From Flavobacteriales bacterium (lineage in GTDB: Bacteria > Bacteroidota > Bacteroidia > Flavobacteriales > TMED113): DNA of 33,360 nucleotides. A model generated the notes under the pieces. That model made no database searches and was not told where the DNA came from. It saw nothing but the letters and a program-made list of their open reading frames with translations. Made by a program: the position numbers and the translations under genes. Positions 7,173 through 16,758 of the stretch are shown here, piece by piece. Each line of letters opens with the position of its first letter. Positions within the stretch are counted from its first letter, which is position 1. Where the stretch lies: the NCBI GenBank assembly GCA_002718895.1, contig PBGD01000026.1:1-33360 (forward strand), written 5' to 3'.

Positions 7173-9680
7173 ATGAAAAAATTATTTTTTATAATCCTTT
7201 GCATATTTTGTTTAAGTAATTGCAATTATGATCCTGACCCAAAAGAACTAAAAATTACACAAGTTATACCATTCAAATCTGACTTCATTCTTAGATTACA
7301 TAATTTTCAAAAAATATCAAATAAATTAAATAATTTTGCATGGTGGCAAGAGATCAAAGAAATTGATTTTATTCATAACTACTTAAATGATTATTATTTA
7401 ATAAGTGAAATATTTGACTTCAATCTTATACATAATTCTCAACCTATTTATATAAGTTCACAATTGCTTAATGAAAAAAAACCAGATTTACTTATTTCAA
7501 CAAAAATAAACTCAGAGCTAAAAATCCAAGAATTAGTTAATAATCAAACTGAATTTAAAATTCTAAAATCTGAATATGACAATTTAGAAATCAAAGAATT
7601 AAAATTAGACCACAATAAGAATTTTAAAAACTCAAGTTTATTTTATTATATTTTTCAAGATATAATAACAGTAAGTTTTTCTAAAATATTGATACAATCA
7701 AGTATTCGGCAATTAAATAGCGGCATTAATCTTTTTCAGTCTCAACAAATAGAAAAACTAGATCAAAATCTTCCAAAGTATAGTGATATCAATCTACTTA
7801 TTAAGACAGACTATTTAGCAGACAAAGTAGGTTGCCAAAATCTTTTTCTTAAGTCTAAAACATGGTCCCTTTTTGATGTAGAAACAGATGAGGAAAGTAT
7901 ACTCCTAGCAGGTGTCACAAACAGAGGGAATAATAGATATTTAGATACAAACAAATATAGCGACATAAAAGAGTCAAACATTGAAGCAATTCTACCAAGG
8001 CATATTAAAGGATTTTATAACTATAAGATTAATAATTTTCATGATTTAAATGCTGTAATGAATTTTATTAACGATGGTCCAAAAATAAATAATTATCACT
8101 TTTCATACACTAAATGGGAACCAAATGAAATCAATATAGCTTATGAAGACTATAACTCTAAAGATATTTCATATTTAATTTTTGAAAGTCAAAATAATTT
8201 TGAATGTATCAAACAGTTAGAGAAACTACACATCTCTAAACAACAATTAAATTATTCAAATTATAAAATCCAAAGAATAAACACAGTTAAATTAGAAAAT
8301 AATGACTGGTTTAAAAAAATTACAGAAAAATGGTCAGATATCTTTTACATCTATGATGATAAATATTTTATTTTTAGCCAATCCCAAAAACAACTTAAAT
8401 CATTAATCAATAATAAAATATCTAATCAAACAGTAGATAAAACAAAATCAATAAATAAAATCAATAGTAAAATGGGAGGTAAATGTCACAACTCATTTTA
8501 TATAAAATTTAAAGAAGACAATATTAAATGGAAACAGATATTTAATTCTATGTCTTCTAAAAATATTGGTTCAAGTGATTATTTCTTTAATTCACTTTGC
8601 TTTATTTATCAAAACGAAAAATTTAAAAATCTCACAGTATGGGATTTCAATTTAAATAATGAAACAAATTTTATGCCTCAAATTGTTATGAACCATAACA
8701 ATCTATCTAATGAGATAATCACTCAAGATGTGCAAAATAACATCTATTTAATAAATGATATGGGCGCAGAAATATGGAGAAGAAAAATTGGACATCAAAT
8801 TATTGGAAAAATAAATCAAATTGATGTTTTTAAAAATAATAAATTACAATATCTATTTAACACTAGCGACTCTATTTATATCATTGACAGAAATGGAAAA
8901 AATGTATCACCATTTCCTTTAAAAACACCAGCTAAAATGACTCTTCCATTAGCCGTATTTGATTATGACAAAATACGAAACTACCGTATTTTTGTGCCTT
9001 TCGAGAATAGAGTAATTGTGTATAATCAGAGGGGGGAAATCATTAAAGGTTGGCAATTTGAATCAACTGAAACCGATATATCACACACACCCACTCTTGT
9101 ACAACTATTTAACAGAGATTTTATTATTATTTGTGAAGAGAATGGCAGAATACACATGTTAAATAGAAAAGGAGAATCAAGATTGAATATTTCAGATACA
9201 ATATATAGATCATCCAATCCTATTAATCTAATACTTAGTGATAATTTAGAAAAAAGTAAATTAACGCATTTAAATCAATATGGAAAAGTGCTGGAAATCT
9301 ATTTTGATGGAAGAGTTAATTTCGTGGATATAGAAAATTTAAATACAAATGATTCATATATAACCACAAATAATTATGATTTAACTATCAAAAAAAACAA
9401 GTTATCATATGTATCTAATTTAAGTGAATTTGAATTTAATTTTCCAAAAAAAACAACTAATTTATCGCATCCCAAAACCTTTCAAAATAATGATATTTTA
9501 TATATAGCAACTAAAGACCAAAATACAAATTTAATATATATTCTAGATCAAGATGGTGAGTTGAAAAAACAGCCCTTTTTTGGAACTACTGACTTTGAAA
9601 TTGGTATTTTAAATGAAAATAATGTTAATCTAATTGTTGGAAGTAAAGAGGGTAAAGTATATAATTATAAAATCAATTGA
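7173..9680 (+). CDS. Large lipoprotein of unknown function, DUF3352-like N-terminal part and beta-propeller-like C-terminal part
   Basis: An 835-residue protein begins with a lipoprotein signal (MKKLFFIILCIFCLSNC; lipidated Cys17). Residues about 30-480 resemble the DUF3352-type layout: short blocks beginning with a statement like IPFKSDFILRL and repeated alpha/beta stretches. Residues about 510-835 contain at least six short blocks of the kind xxIYxIDxxGxxxxxxPL (for example NNIYLINDMGAEIW, DSIYIIDRNGKNV, NRVIVYNQRGEIIKGW, NLIYILDQDGELKKQP), as in PQQ-like/WD-like propellers. It is therefore probably a membrane-anchored envelope protein that binds something through the propeller. No catalytic motif was recognised. 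It follows rnhB closely and may be cotranscribed; a TAAATTTG box at 7161-7168 lies only four bases from the ATG. Its 3' end overlaps the convergent glucosaminidase gene by 8 bases. Confidence 0.75.
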   Translation: MKKLFFIILCIFCLSNCNYDPDPKELKITQVIPFKSDFILRLHNFQKISNKLNNFAWWQEIKEIDFIHNYLNDYYLISEIFDFNLIHNSQPIYISSQLLNEKKPDLLISTKINSELKIQELVNNQTEFKILKSEYDNLEIKELKLDHNKNFKNSSLFYYIFQDIITVSFSKILIQSSIRQLNSGINLFQSQQIEKLDQNLPKYSDINLLIKTDYLADKVGCQNLFLKSKTWSLFDVETDEESILLAGVTNRGNNRYLDTNKYSDIKESNIEAILPRHIKGFYNYKINNFHDLNAVMNFINDGPKINNYHFSYTKWEPNEINIAYEDYNSKDISYLIFESQNNFECIKQLEKLHISKQQLNYSNYKIQRINTVKLENNDWFKKITEKWSDIFYIYDDKYFIFSQSQKQLKSLINNKISNQTVDKTKSINKINSKMGGKCHNSFYIKFKEDNIKWKQIFNSMSSKNIGSSDYFFNSLCFIYQNEKFKNLTVWDFNLNNETNFMPQIVMNHNNLSNEIITQDVQNNIYLINDMGAEIWRRKIGHQIIGKINQIDVFKNNKLQYLFNTSDSIYIIDRNGKNVSPFPLKTPAKMTLPLAVFDYDKIRNYRIFVPFENRVIVYNQRGEIIKGWQFESTETDISHTPTLVQLFNRDFIIICEENGRIHMLNRKGESRLNISDTIYRSSNPINLILSDNLEKSKLTHLNQYGKVLEIYFDGRVNFVDIENLNTNDSYITTNNYDLTIKKNKLSYVSNLSEFEFNFPKKTTNLSHPKTFQNNDILYIATKDQNTNLIYILDQDGELKKQPFFGTTDFEIGILNENNVNLIVGSKEGKVYNYKIN

Positions 9681-10563
9681 CCTTTTTAATTAAACTTAAT
9701 TTTTGACCAACAAATGGCTCTTCTCCAATTTTCATTTTATTTTTTTTATATAATTTTTTGATTTTAATACCATACAATTGAGAAATAGAATACATAGTTT
9801 CACCTTCTACAAAAACATGATGAGAAATGAAACCTTTATTTCTTTTAGGTTTTAAATATACTTTTTCATCTTTCAACAAAATTCGATCTTCTGTAACTTC
9901 ATTGTATTTAAGAATTTCCCATAGCCATACATCGAATTCCTCAGCAATATCATCAAAAGTCTGTCCCTCTTTTGCATGCACAAATTTTGTGTAATTTTTC
10001 TCAATCTCTTTAGCTTCTTGGACAATCTCATTCTTTTGCAAAATTTCATTCTTTTGTCTTTTATTTATTTTTTTTTTGTCGTAATTAAATAATTGATATT
10101 CTTTTATGATTTTTATAATTTTTTTTGAATATGTTTTGCTTGTAGCATATCCAGCTTTTTGTAAACCCTTTGCCCATCCTTTATAATCTGTTTTACGTAA
10201 ACCAAATAAAAAAGCATAACGACTTCTTTCGGTAAGAAATATTGAGTGATCACGATAGGACTGAGCAGGATTATCATATTTTCTAAAACATTCCTGTTTT
10301 TCATCATCATCATGCAAAATCGTAGGGCCTTTCCAATCAGCATGACATTTTATCCCAAAATGATTATTTGATTCTAAAGCCAATCTACTTGTTCCGCTTC
10401 CAGACTCTAAAATGCCTTGAGCTAAAGTAATACTTGCAGGTATTCTATATAAGAACATTTCTTCAATTGCTAAATCTTTATATTCTTTAATGTAATTTGA
10501 AACACTTTGAGATATAAGTAAGTTTGAAATAAATAAACTAATAAAAAATACTAATAACTTCAT
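9673..10563 (-). CDS. Exported N-acetylglucosaminidase (GH73/FlgJ-like) with two LysM domains
   Basis: This 296-residue protein starts with a signal peptide (MKLLVFFISLFISNLLISQS). Residues about 25-160 are a glucosaminidase domain: ASITLAQGILESGSGTSRLA holds the catalytic Glu53, followed by NNHFGIKCH, CFRKYDNP, and AGYATSKTYSKKII. After a Lys/Glu-rich linker come two LysM peptidoglycan-binding domains, at about 188-240 (FVHAKEGQTFDDIAEEFDVW) and 245-295 (HHVFVEGETMYSISQLYGIK). It should cut the glycan strands of peptidoglycan in the periplasm. Its start overlaps the stop of the PLP-enzyme gene by 4 bases (ATGA), so the two are probably translated together. Confidence 0.93.
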   Translation of the reverse strand: MKLLVFFISLFISNLLISQSVSNYIKEYKDLAIEEMFLYRIPASITLAQGILESGSGTSRLALESNNHFGIKCHADWKGPTILHDDDEKQECFRKYDNPAQSYRDHSIFLTERSRYAFLFGLRKTDYKGWAKGLQKAGYATSKTYSKKIIKIIKEYQLFNYDKKKINKRQKNEILQKNEIVQEAKEIEKNYTKFVHAKEGQTFDDIAEEFDVWLWEILKYNEVTEDRILLKDEKVYLKPKRNKGFISHHVFVEGETMYSISQLYGIKIKKLYKKNKMKIGEEPFVGQKLSLIKKVN

Positions 10564-11447
10564 TTGAAATCAAAATTAAAACCGTGTAAACCTTGTAAGC
10601 CGCCACTATGCAAAACTAAAATTTTAGTGTTTTTTTTAAAAAAATCTCTTTGAATATAATTAAAAAGATGATAAAATAATTTTCCCATGTATATTAAATC
10701 TAATTTTATATTATAATTCCAATAAAATTTTTTAACGAACAAAGTTAATTCCTGATCTATTTGACCAAATCCTTTAAAAAATAAATCAGGGACTAATTTC
10801 CAATTATCAGATTTTGTCCATTTTTTAATATTATTTTCTTGTTCTAGTATTTTTAAAAATGGACAAAAACCAATTAAAAATTGATTTTTTTTTAATGCTC
10901 TAATTATGCCTGAAGCTGTACAACTAGTCCCAACAGCACAACAAAAAAAATCAAAGTTAACATCAACTTCACTTAAAATTTCTGAACAACCATTTAATCC
11001 TAGCAAATTATTCCCTCCTTCTGGAATTAGATAAAATTCACCATATTTTTTTCTGAACAGTTGAAGATTAAGAGGGTCATATTTTTTATGTCTATAATCT
11101 TCTCTATTTAAATAATAAAAAGACATATTATTTATTTGACAAAAGGATAATGTAGGGTTTAATTTATCATACTTTTGACCTCTAACAACACCAATAGACT
11201 TTAAATTTAATTTTTTAGACATATAACTAAGTGCATGTAAATGATTAGAATATGGTCCACCATAACTTAGTATATTGGTGTAATCTTTTGTTTGAGCATC
11301 CATGAAATTATATTTAAGCTTTCTAGACTTATTACCAGAAATTATTTCATGAATTAAATCATCTCTCTTTACATATATTTCAACAGATTTTTTTTTTAAA
11401 AAAATACTGTTCAACTTGGTAATAGGACTTGGAATATTTAAATTCAT
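10560..11447 (-). CDS. PLP-dependent ACC deaminase / D-cysteine desulfhydrase family enzyme
   Basis: This 295-residue protein belongs to the fold-type II tryptophan synthase beta-like PLP family. The cofactor lysine is in ISGNKSRKLKYNF (Lys40, equivalent to the GNK lysine of ACC deaminase). Downstream are SYGGPYSNHLHALS (substrate and phosphate region), LIPEGGNNLLGLNGC, CAVGTSCTASGI (phosphate-binding Gly/Ser loop), and LHSGGLQGLHGF at the C-terminus. Known members either deaminate 1-aminocyclopropane-1-carboxylate or degrade D-cysteine; in Bacteroidota most are annotated only to family level, and I cannot pick the substrate. The gene overlaps the next gene, a glucosaminidase, by 4 bases. It is divergent from the lipoprotein gene at 11487 (39 nt gap). 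Confidence 0.88.
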   Translation of the reverse strand: MNLNIPSPITKLNSIFLKKKSVEIYVKRDDLIHEIISGNKSRKLKYNFMDAQTKDYTNILSYGGPYSNHLHALSYMSKKLNLKSIGVVRGQKYDKLNPTLSFCQINNMSFYYLNREDYRHKKYDPLNLQLFRKKYGEFYLIPEGGNNLLGLNGCSEILSEVDVNFDFFCCAVGTSCTASGIIRALKKNQFLIGFCPFLKILEQENNIKKWTKSDNWKLVPDLFFKGFGQIDQELTLFVKKFYWNYNIKLDLIYMGKLFYHLFNYIQRDFFKKNTKILVLHSGGLQGLHGFNFDFK

Positions 11448-11486
11448 AATAAAGATTAAATTAGTATAATTTTTTAAAAATTAATT

Positions 11487-11894
11487 ATGAAAACAAAATT
11501 ATGTCAACTGATTTTTTTTATGTCATTAATTATTTTTCTTAATAATTGCTCTAAAGAAGAATGTTTAGATTGTAACACATATAACATGGATGACTTTAAC
11601 GGTGATTTAACGAATCCTAAAGATGTATTTTACATATGTGAAAACGATGATTTGTGGGATTATATAATTTGGGGGAACAGCAATGATATTGGTGGCAACA
11701 TAGCGCTAATAGATTTAACCAAATATCAAACTGGATACAGATCTGTCCAAGATGATGATATAGACAATGATGGTATATTAAATGATAGTGATAATGATAT
11801 TGATGGAGATGGACTTTTAAATAATGCTGATATGAGTCCAAATGGTTTTGAAAATAATCATATTTTGGAACTTGTAATTTGTGAAAGAAATTAA
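11487..11894 (+). CDS. Small lipoprotein with thrombospondin type 3-like calcium sites
   Basis: This 135-residue protein starts with a lipoprotein signal (MKTKLCQLIFFMSLIIFLNNC; lipidated Cys21). Residues about 88-120 carry successive DxDxDG-type loops (DDIDNDGILNDSDNDIDGDG, then LLNNADMSPNG), the thrombospondin type 3 / calcium-loop pattern common in Bacteroidota envelope proteins. A short CxxC-like stretch (EECLDCNTY) follows the lipidation site. No other domain was recognised, and the middle has no family I can name. It lies one base upstream of the DUF5522 gene, so it is probably its operon partner. Confidence 0.8.
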   Translation: MKTKLCQLIFFMSLIIFLNNCSKEECLDCNTYNMDDFNGDLTNPKDVFYICENDDLWDYIIWGNSNDIGGNIALIDLTKYQTGYRSVQDDDIDNDGILNDSDNDIDGDGLLNNADMSPNGFENNHILELVICERN

Positions 11895-11895
11895 A

Positions 11896-12060
11896 ATGAG
11901 AAATTTTAACCCTTTAAAAAAATTACGACAAGAAGATTATTATTTATCTGAAGAGGGTTTTATTATTTTCACCAAAAAATATCATCTAAAAAGAGGATTT
12001 TGTTGTCAATCTAATTGCATAAATTGTCCTTATAATAAAGAAAAAAATGAAAAAAAATGA
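11896..12060 (+). CDS. DUF5522 family small Cys-cluster protein
   Basis: This 54-residue frame (ATG 11896, TGA 12058-12060) was found by direct translation. It matches the DUF5522 pattern well: YYLSEEGFIIFTKKYHLKRG, then a four-cysteine cluster CCQSNCINCPY (Cys36, Cys37, Cys41, Cys44). The usual family motif is HLxRGxCCxxGCRHCPY; here the Gly-Cys-Arg-His part reads Asn-Cys-Ile-Asn, while all four cysteines are kept. They suggest zinc or Fe-S binding, but the function is unknown. It starts one base after the lipoprotein stop, and its last 14 bases overlap the start of the urocanate hydratase frame. Confidence 0.85.
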   Translation: MRNFNPLKKLRQEDYYLSEEGFIIFTKKYHLKRGFCCQSNCINCPYNKEKNEKK

Positions 12061-14042
12061 ATTTTTTAAAATAATTTGTGAAGGAATTCCAACAGTTTTA
12101 CCAAAAGATAAAAAATATGATGATTTAGTTAATCACGCACCAAAAAAAAAATATTCATCTTACCGTAACTGAAAAAAAATTAGCATTAAAAAATGCTCTA
12201 CGCTATTTTCCAAAAGAACTACACATAAAACTTATCAAAGAATTTGAAAATGAACTAAAAAGTTTTGGAAAAATATATATGTATCGTTATAAACCTACCT
12301 ATATAATGAAAGCAAGAAGTATTAATGATTTTCCACACAAATCAAAAAAAGCGGCAGCTATTATGATGATGATATGCAATAATCTTGATCATGATATTGC
12401 TCAACACCCTGATGAACTCATTACATATGGAGGAAATGGAGCAGTATTTCAAAACTGGGCTCAATATCTTCTCACAATGCAGTACTTGTCTAAAATGAAT
12501 GACCAACAAACACTAGTTCTATATTCCGGACACCCTTTAGGTCTTTTCCCTTCTTCACTAAATGCACCAAGATTAGTAGTTACTAATGGAATGATGATTC
12601 CAAATTATTCGTCTAATGAAAACCTAAATAAACTTAATGCGTTAGGTGTAACTCAATATGGACAAATGACCGCTGGATCGTTTATGTATATTGGTCCACA
12701 AGGCATTGTACATGGTACAATGATTACAATACTAAATGCAGCAAGAATGCATAAAACTAATTCAAATAAAATAAAAATATTTGTTTCATCTGGATTAGGT
12801 GGAATGAGCGGTGCCCAACCAAAAGCAGCTAAAATTGCGGGTTTAATTAGCATCACAGCTGAAGTTAATAAAAAAGTAATTGAAAAGAGATTTGAACAAG
12901 GTTGGGTTGATGTTATTTCATCAGACCTAGATAGTTTAATCAAAAAAGTTATAGAAGCAAAAAAACAAAAACAAATTATAGCATTTGCTTTTCATGGGAA
13001 CATAATAGACCTGTGGAAAAAACTATATGAAGAAAAGATTTTTGTTGATTTAGGTTCAGATCAGACATCGCTTCATAATCCTTTTAATGGTGGTTATTAT
13101 CCTAATCAACTAAGTTTAGATGATTCAAATAAATTAATTAAAGAAAATCCAATTAAATTTAAAAAACTAGTTTATAAAGCTTTAAGAAGCCATGTGAATT
13201 ACATCAATAAACACTCAAAAAAAGGTACATATTTCTTTGATTATGGGAATGCTTTTTTACTTGAAGCTGGGCGGGCAAAAGCTAATATTTTTTCAGAAAA
13301 TGGAGAATTTAAATACCCCTCTTATGTTCAAGATATTATGGGCCCACTTTGTTTTGATTTTGGATTTGGTCCATTTCGATGGATATGTTCGACAAATACT
13401 TTATCTGATCTAAAAAAAACTGACAAAATAGCTCAAAAAGTATTAGAGAAATTGATTTTAACGGCTCCTAAAGAAATTAAACAACAAATGAAAGACAATA
13501 TTGAGTGGATAAAATCTGCTCATGAAAACAAATTAGTTGTTGGATCGCAATCAAGAATTTTGTATGCGAATAGTGATGGACGAATAGAAATAGCTAAAGC
13601 CTTTAATAAAGCCATTAAGAAAGGAGAGATTGGGCCAATTATTATTGGAAGAGATCATCATGATGTCTCTGGGACAGACTCACCTTTTAGAGAAACATCC
13701 AATATTTACGATGGATCAAAATTTACTGCTGATATGTCAATTCATAATGTGATTGGTGATAGCTTTAGAGGTGCAACATGGGTTTCGATTCATAATGGTG
13801 GTGGTGTAGGTTGGGGAGAAGTTATAAACGGCGGTTTCGGATTATTATTAGATGGATCAAAACAATCTGAAGAAAATTTAGTCAACATGCTTCACTGGGA
13901 TGTTAATAATGGTATTGCCAGAAGATCATGGGCTAGAAATCAAGGGGCTATAAAAGCAATAAAATTAGAAATGAAAAAAAACAAATTATTAGAAGTTACA
14001 CTTCCTAATGAAGTAGATGAAAAACTAATTACAAACTTGTAA
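12047..14042 (+). CDS. hutU: Urocanate hydratase, reading frame shifted in an A10 tract near the N-terminus
   Basis: Urocanase converts urocanate to imidazolone propionate in histidine breakdown. The frame from ATG 12047 encodes the family N-terminus (MKKNEFFKIICEGIPTVLP, then NHAPKK) and stops at 12170-12172. From the A10 tract (12142-12151) onward a different frame continues the family sequence without a gap (NIHLTVTEKKLALKNALRYF, then FGKIYMYRYKP) and stays open to 14042. Together this is about 664 residues, normal for the long bacterial type. The NAD+-binding region SSGLGGMSGAQPKAAKIAG is at about 12787, and GRDHHDVSGTDSPFRETSN is near 13650. The frames join if the tract is one base shorter. 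The first ATG in the main frame is 12279, which would lose about 78 conserved residues. Possible readings are a base-call error, slippage during transcription, or a recent loss. No other hut gene is present. The 3' end overlaps alaS by 14 bases. Confidence 0.9.
12142..12151 (+). repeat. A10 homopolymer at the hutU frame break
   Basis: Ten consecutive A residues lie exactly where the two hutU reading frames meet. A tract of nine would give one continuous frame. Runs of nine A occur inside the intact glycosyltransferase gene (near 5992-6000 and 6232-6241), so long A runs are tolerated here. Confidence 0.85.
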
Positions 14043-16677
14043 CTATTTTATTGAAAGCCTTTAATAGTTTAGGGACTCCGTCATAATTTGACCCTGAAGC
14101 AACTACAAAAAAATCTTGACCACCTCCTTTAGCATTAATGTGGGTTGCAATTAAATGTAGAATTTTATTAGCACTCAAAAGTTTGGTTTTAACCATTTCT
14201 TTACTGACAGCAACATTTATAATGATTTTTTTTGCATGAGTAGTTAATAATAAAATGACAATATCATCATATTTTTCTAAAAATTTGAAGCAAATATTTT
14301 TCATAGAAGCCGGATCTAAATTAATTTCAGCAGATAAGCTTTTACAATTACCATTGTCTATGATTTTATCATTAAGTTCATTAAATGACTGAGTAATTTG
14401 GTTTTTTTTGTTTGACTCAGCCAAATGACGTAATTGCTTATTTTCCTCAACTAATAACTTTACTGATTTTTCTAAATCATCTGTATTTTTTAGCATATTT
14501 TTTAGTGAACCTAAAATATTAAATTGTTGATTTGCGTATTTAATAGCACTTTCACTAGTAACTGCCTCAATTCTACGAATACCAGAAGAAATTGAAGACT
14601 CAGATAAAATTTTAAACCAGCCTATCTCAGATGTATTATTTACATGAGTACCTCCACACAACTCAATAGAATCACCAAATTGAATAACTCGAACTAATTC
14701 TGTGTACTTTTCACCAAATAACGATATAGCACCCATTTTTTTTGCTTCATTTATTGGTACATTTATTTGCTCTTTTAACATCAAAGCATTTGTTATATTC
14801 TGATTAATATTTTTTTCTAAAGAATTAAGTTCATTGTCATTGATTTTTTGATGGTGAGAAAAGTCAAATCTTAAATATTTGGAGTTTATGAAAGAACCTT
14901 TTTGTTCAATATGATTGCCAAACATTAACCTTAAATTATTATGCAACAAATGTGTAGCCGAATGATTACGCTGTATAGATAATCTTCGTTTCAAATCAAC
15001 ATGTAAACCAATATTTTCTTTATTCTTTAAATCTATATTAAAGATATTTGCATCTACTATATGGATAATTAAGTTATTTTCTTTTTTTGTGTTTATAACC
15101 GGAAGAATAAAATCTAAGTCAGAAATATGCATATTGGTAATATATCCTGTATCACCTACTTGTCCTCCACCTTCGGGATAAAATGGAGTTTTATTAAAAA
15201 CTAAATGAAAGTAATTCTGTCCATGGTGGGTGACTTTTCTGTATCTTAACAGATTAACATTTAAAATTTCTTTTTTAGAGTATCCTAAAAAGTCTTGGTT
15301 TGTTTCTGTATTTAGAATTATCCAATCTCCTAAATTAATTTCTGAAGATTTTCTTGATCTATTTTTTTGCTCAGACATTAAAGTACTAAATTCATCCAAA
15401 TTATAACATAAGCCTTTTTCTTTCAAAATCAAATTAGTTAAGTCAGGGGGGAAACCATAAGTATCATATAGAAAGAAAACATCTGAGCCAGGAATTTCTG
15501 TTTTTTTTACCTCATATTGCCTCACTAAATTATTAATTTGCTCTAAACCCTTACCTAGAGTACGTAAAAAAGACTTCTCCTCATGCTCTATAATCTTAGT
15601 GATTAAATTTGATTGCGCAAAGATTTCTGGATATATATCTTTAAAATCTTCTGACAGAGTATTTACTAATCTATATAAAAAGGGTTCTTTCAAATTCAAA
15701 TGTGTATAACCATATCTAACTGCTCTTCTTAATATTCTTCTAATAACATATCCAGCTCCATTAGAACTTGGTTTTTGACCATCTGCTATAGCAAAAACTA
15801 TTGCTCTTATATGATCTACAATGACTCTGAATGCCACATCTATTGAACTATTTTTTCCATAAGAAAATTTAGATAATTTAGTTAAAACATTAATTAAATT
15901 TGAAAAAAGGTCTGTGTCGTAAGTAGATTTTTTATTCTGCAATACCATGCACAACCTTTCAAAGCCCATACCTGTATCAACGTGTTTATTAGGAAGAGAG
16001 ACTAAATTTTTATTTTCTAATCTGTTAAATTCTATAAATACTATATTCCATATCTCTATCACTTGTGGATGATCACAATTAATGAGACTAAGTGCTGGAT
16101 GTTTTTGTCTATCGTCATCTAATCGCAAATCAATATGAATTTCGGTTGAAGGTCCACAAGGACCTGTTTGACCCATCTCCCAAAAATTATCTTTTTTATT
16201 ACCCTCTACAATTCTAGATTGATCAATGATTTCTGACCAAATATTTTTGGTTTCTAAATCAGCCTGTAGTTTCTGATTCTCATCTCCCTTAAAATAAGTA
16301 ATATAAAGTCTATCTTTGTCAACACCCAGTTCTCTAGTTAAAAAATCCCACGCATAAAAAATTGCATCACGTTTAAAATAATCACCAAATGACCAGTTGC
16401 CTAACATTTCAAACATTGTGTGATGATAAGTGTCTAAGCCTACTTCTTCTAAATCATTATGTTTACCAGATACTCGTAAGCATTTCTGGCTGTTTACAAC
16501 TCTTGGGTATTCAACTTTTTTTTGACCTAAAAAAAGATCTTTAAATTGATTCATGCCTGCATTCACAAATAATAGAGAAGGATCGTCCTTTATTACAATT
16601 GGAGAGGAAGCAACTTGTTGATGTTTTCTGTTTTGAAAATAACTAATAAAATGCTGTCTTAATTTTTTAGATTTCAT
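14029..16677 (-). CDS. alaS: Alanyl-tRNA synthetase
   Basis: This 882-residue class II synthetase charges tRNA-Ala. The catalytic core is N-terminal: SSPIVIKDDPSLLFVNAGMN, HHTMFEMLGNWSFGDYF (residues 85-101) and DTGMGFERL. The editing domain has the zinc set HSATHLLH (about 571) and CGGTHV (about 670), which hydrolyses mischarged Ser- and Gly-tRNA. The C-terminal domain ends with AKGGGQDFFVVASG. It is full length and in its usual Bacteroidota setting, divergent from an M23 peptidase gene and a MerR gene. Its 3' end overlaps hutU by 14 bases in convergent orientation. Confidence 0.98.
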   Translation of the reverse strand: MKSKKLRQHFISYFQNRKHQQVASSPIVIKDDPSLLFVNAGMNQFKDLFLGQKKVEYPRVVNSQKCLRVSGKHNDLEEVGLDTYHHTMFEMLGNWSFGDYFKRDAIFYAWDFLTRELGVDKDRLYITYFKGDENQKLQADLETKNIWSEIIDQSRIVEGNKKDNFWEMGQTGPCGPSTEIHIDLRLDDDRQKHPALSLINCDHPQVIEIWNIVFIEFNRLENKNLVSLPNKHVDTGMGFERLCMVLQNKKSTYDTDLFSNLINVLTKLSKFSYGKNSSIDVAFRVIVDHIRAIVFAIADGQKPSSNGAGYVIRRILRRAVRYGYTHLNLKEPFLYRLVNTLSEDFKDIYPEIFAQSNLITKIIEHEEKSFLRTLGKGLEQINNLVRQYEVKKTEIPGSDVFFLYDTYGFPPDLTNLILKEKGLCYNLDEFSTLMSEQKNRSRKSSEINLGDWIILNTETNQDFLGYSKKEILNVNLLRYRKVTHHGQNYFHLVFNKTPFYPEGGGQVGDTGYITNMHISDLDFILPVINTKKENNLIIHIVDANIFNIDLKNKENIGLHVDLKRRLSIQRNHSATHLLHNNLRLMFGNHIEQKGSFINSKYLRFDFSHHQKINDNELNSLEKNINQNITNALMLKEQINVPINEAKKMGAISLFGEKYTELVRVIQFGDSIELCGGTHVNNTSEIGWFKILSESSISSGIRRIEAVTSESAIKYANQQFNILGSLKNMLKNTDDLEKSVKLLVEENKQLRHLAESNKKNQITQSFNELNDKIIDNGNCKSLSAEINLDPASMKNICFKFLEKYDDIVILLLTTHAKKIIINVAVSKEMVKTKLLSANKILHLIATHINAKGGGQDFFVVASGSNYDGVPKLLKAFNKIVTSL

Positions 16678-16695
16678 ACAATTTTAATTCATTAA

Positions 16696-16703
16696 CAAAT
16701 TTA
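16696..16703 (-). promoter_or_regulatory. Candidate -7 box for alaS
   Basis: TAAATTTG on the minus strand fits TAnnTTTG and ends 18 nt before the alaS ATG. There is no good -33 TTG at the expected distance. Confidence 0.3.
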
Positions 16704-16740
16704 AAATTATTTATGAATAAAGTCGTTTAAAATAAATGCA

Positions 16741-16748
16741 TAAATTTG
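16741..16748 (+). promoter_or_regulatory. Candidate -7 box for the M23 operon
   Basis: TAAATTTG matches TAnnTTTG exactly. A start about six bases downstream would give a leader of roughly 50 nt containing the hairpin at 16759-16778. No clear -33 TTG was seen. Confidence 0.35.
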
Positions 16749-16758
16749 CACAATAATT

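Noticed and set aside
9026-9217. Minus-strand frame of 63 codons
   Set aside because: Fully inside the 835-residue lipoprotein gene on the other strand, no recognisable protein.
10113-10343. Second minus-strand frame of 76 codons
   Set aside because: Overlaps the conserved glucosaminidase domain in another frame of the same strand.
11617-11841. Minus-strand frame rich in His and Tyr
   Set aside because: Mirror of the DxDxDG repeats of the calcium-site lipoprotein.
12142-12151. Programmed ribosomal frameshift at hutU
   Set aside because: No stimulatory stem or SD-like element was seen near the tract, and urocanase is not known to use one; transcript slippage or error is simpler.
12653-12943. 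Minus-strand frame of 96 codons
   Set aside because: Inside the urocanase NAD-binding region; no protein-like features.
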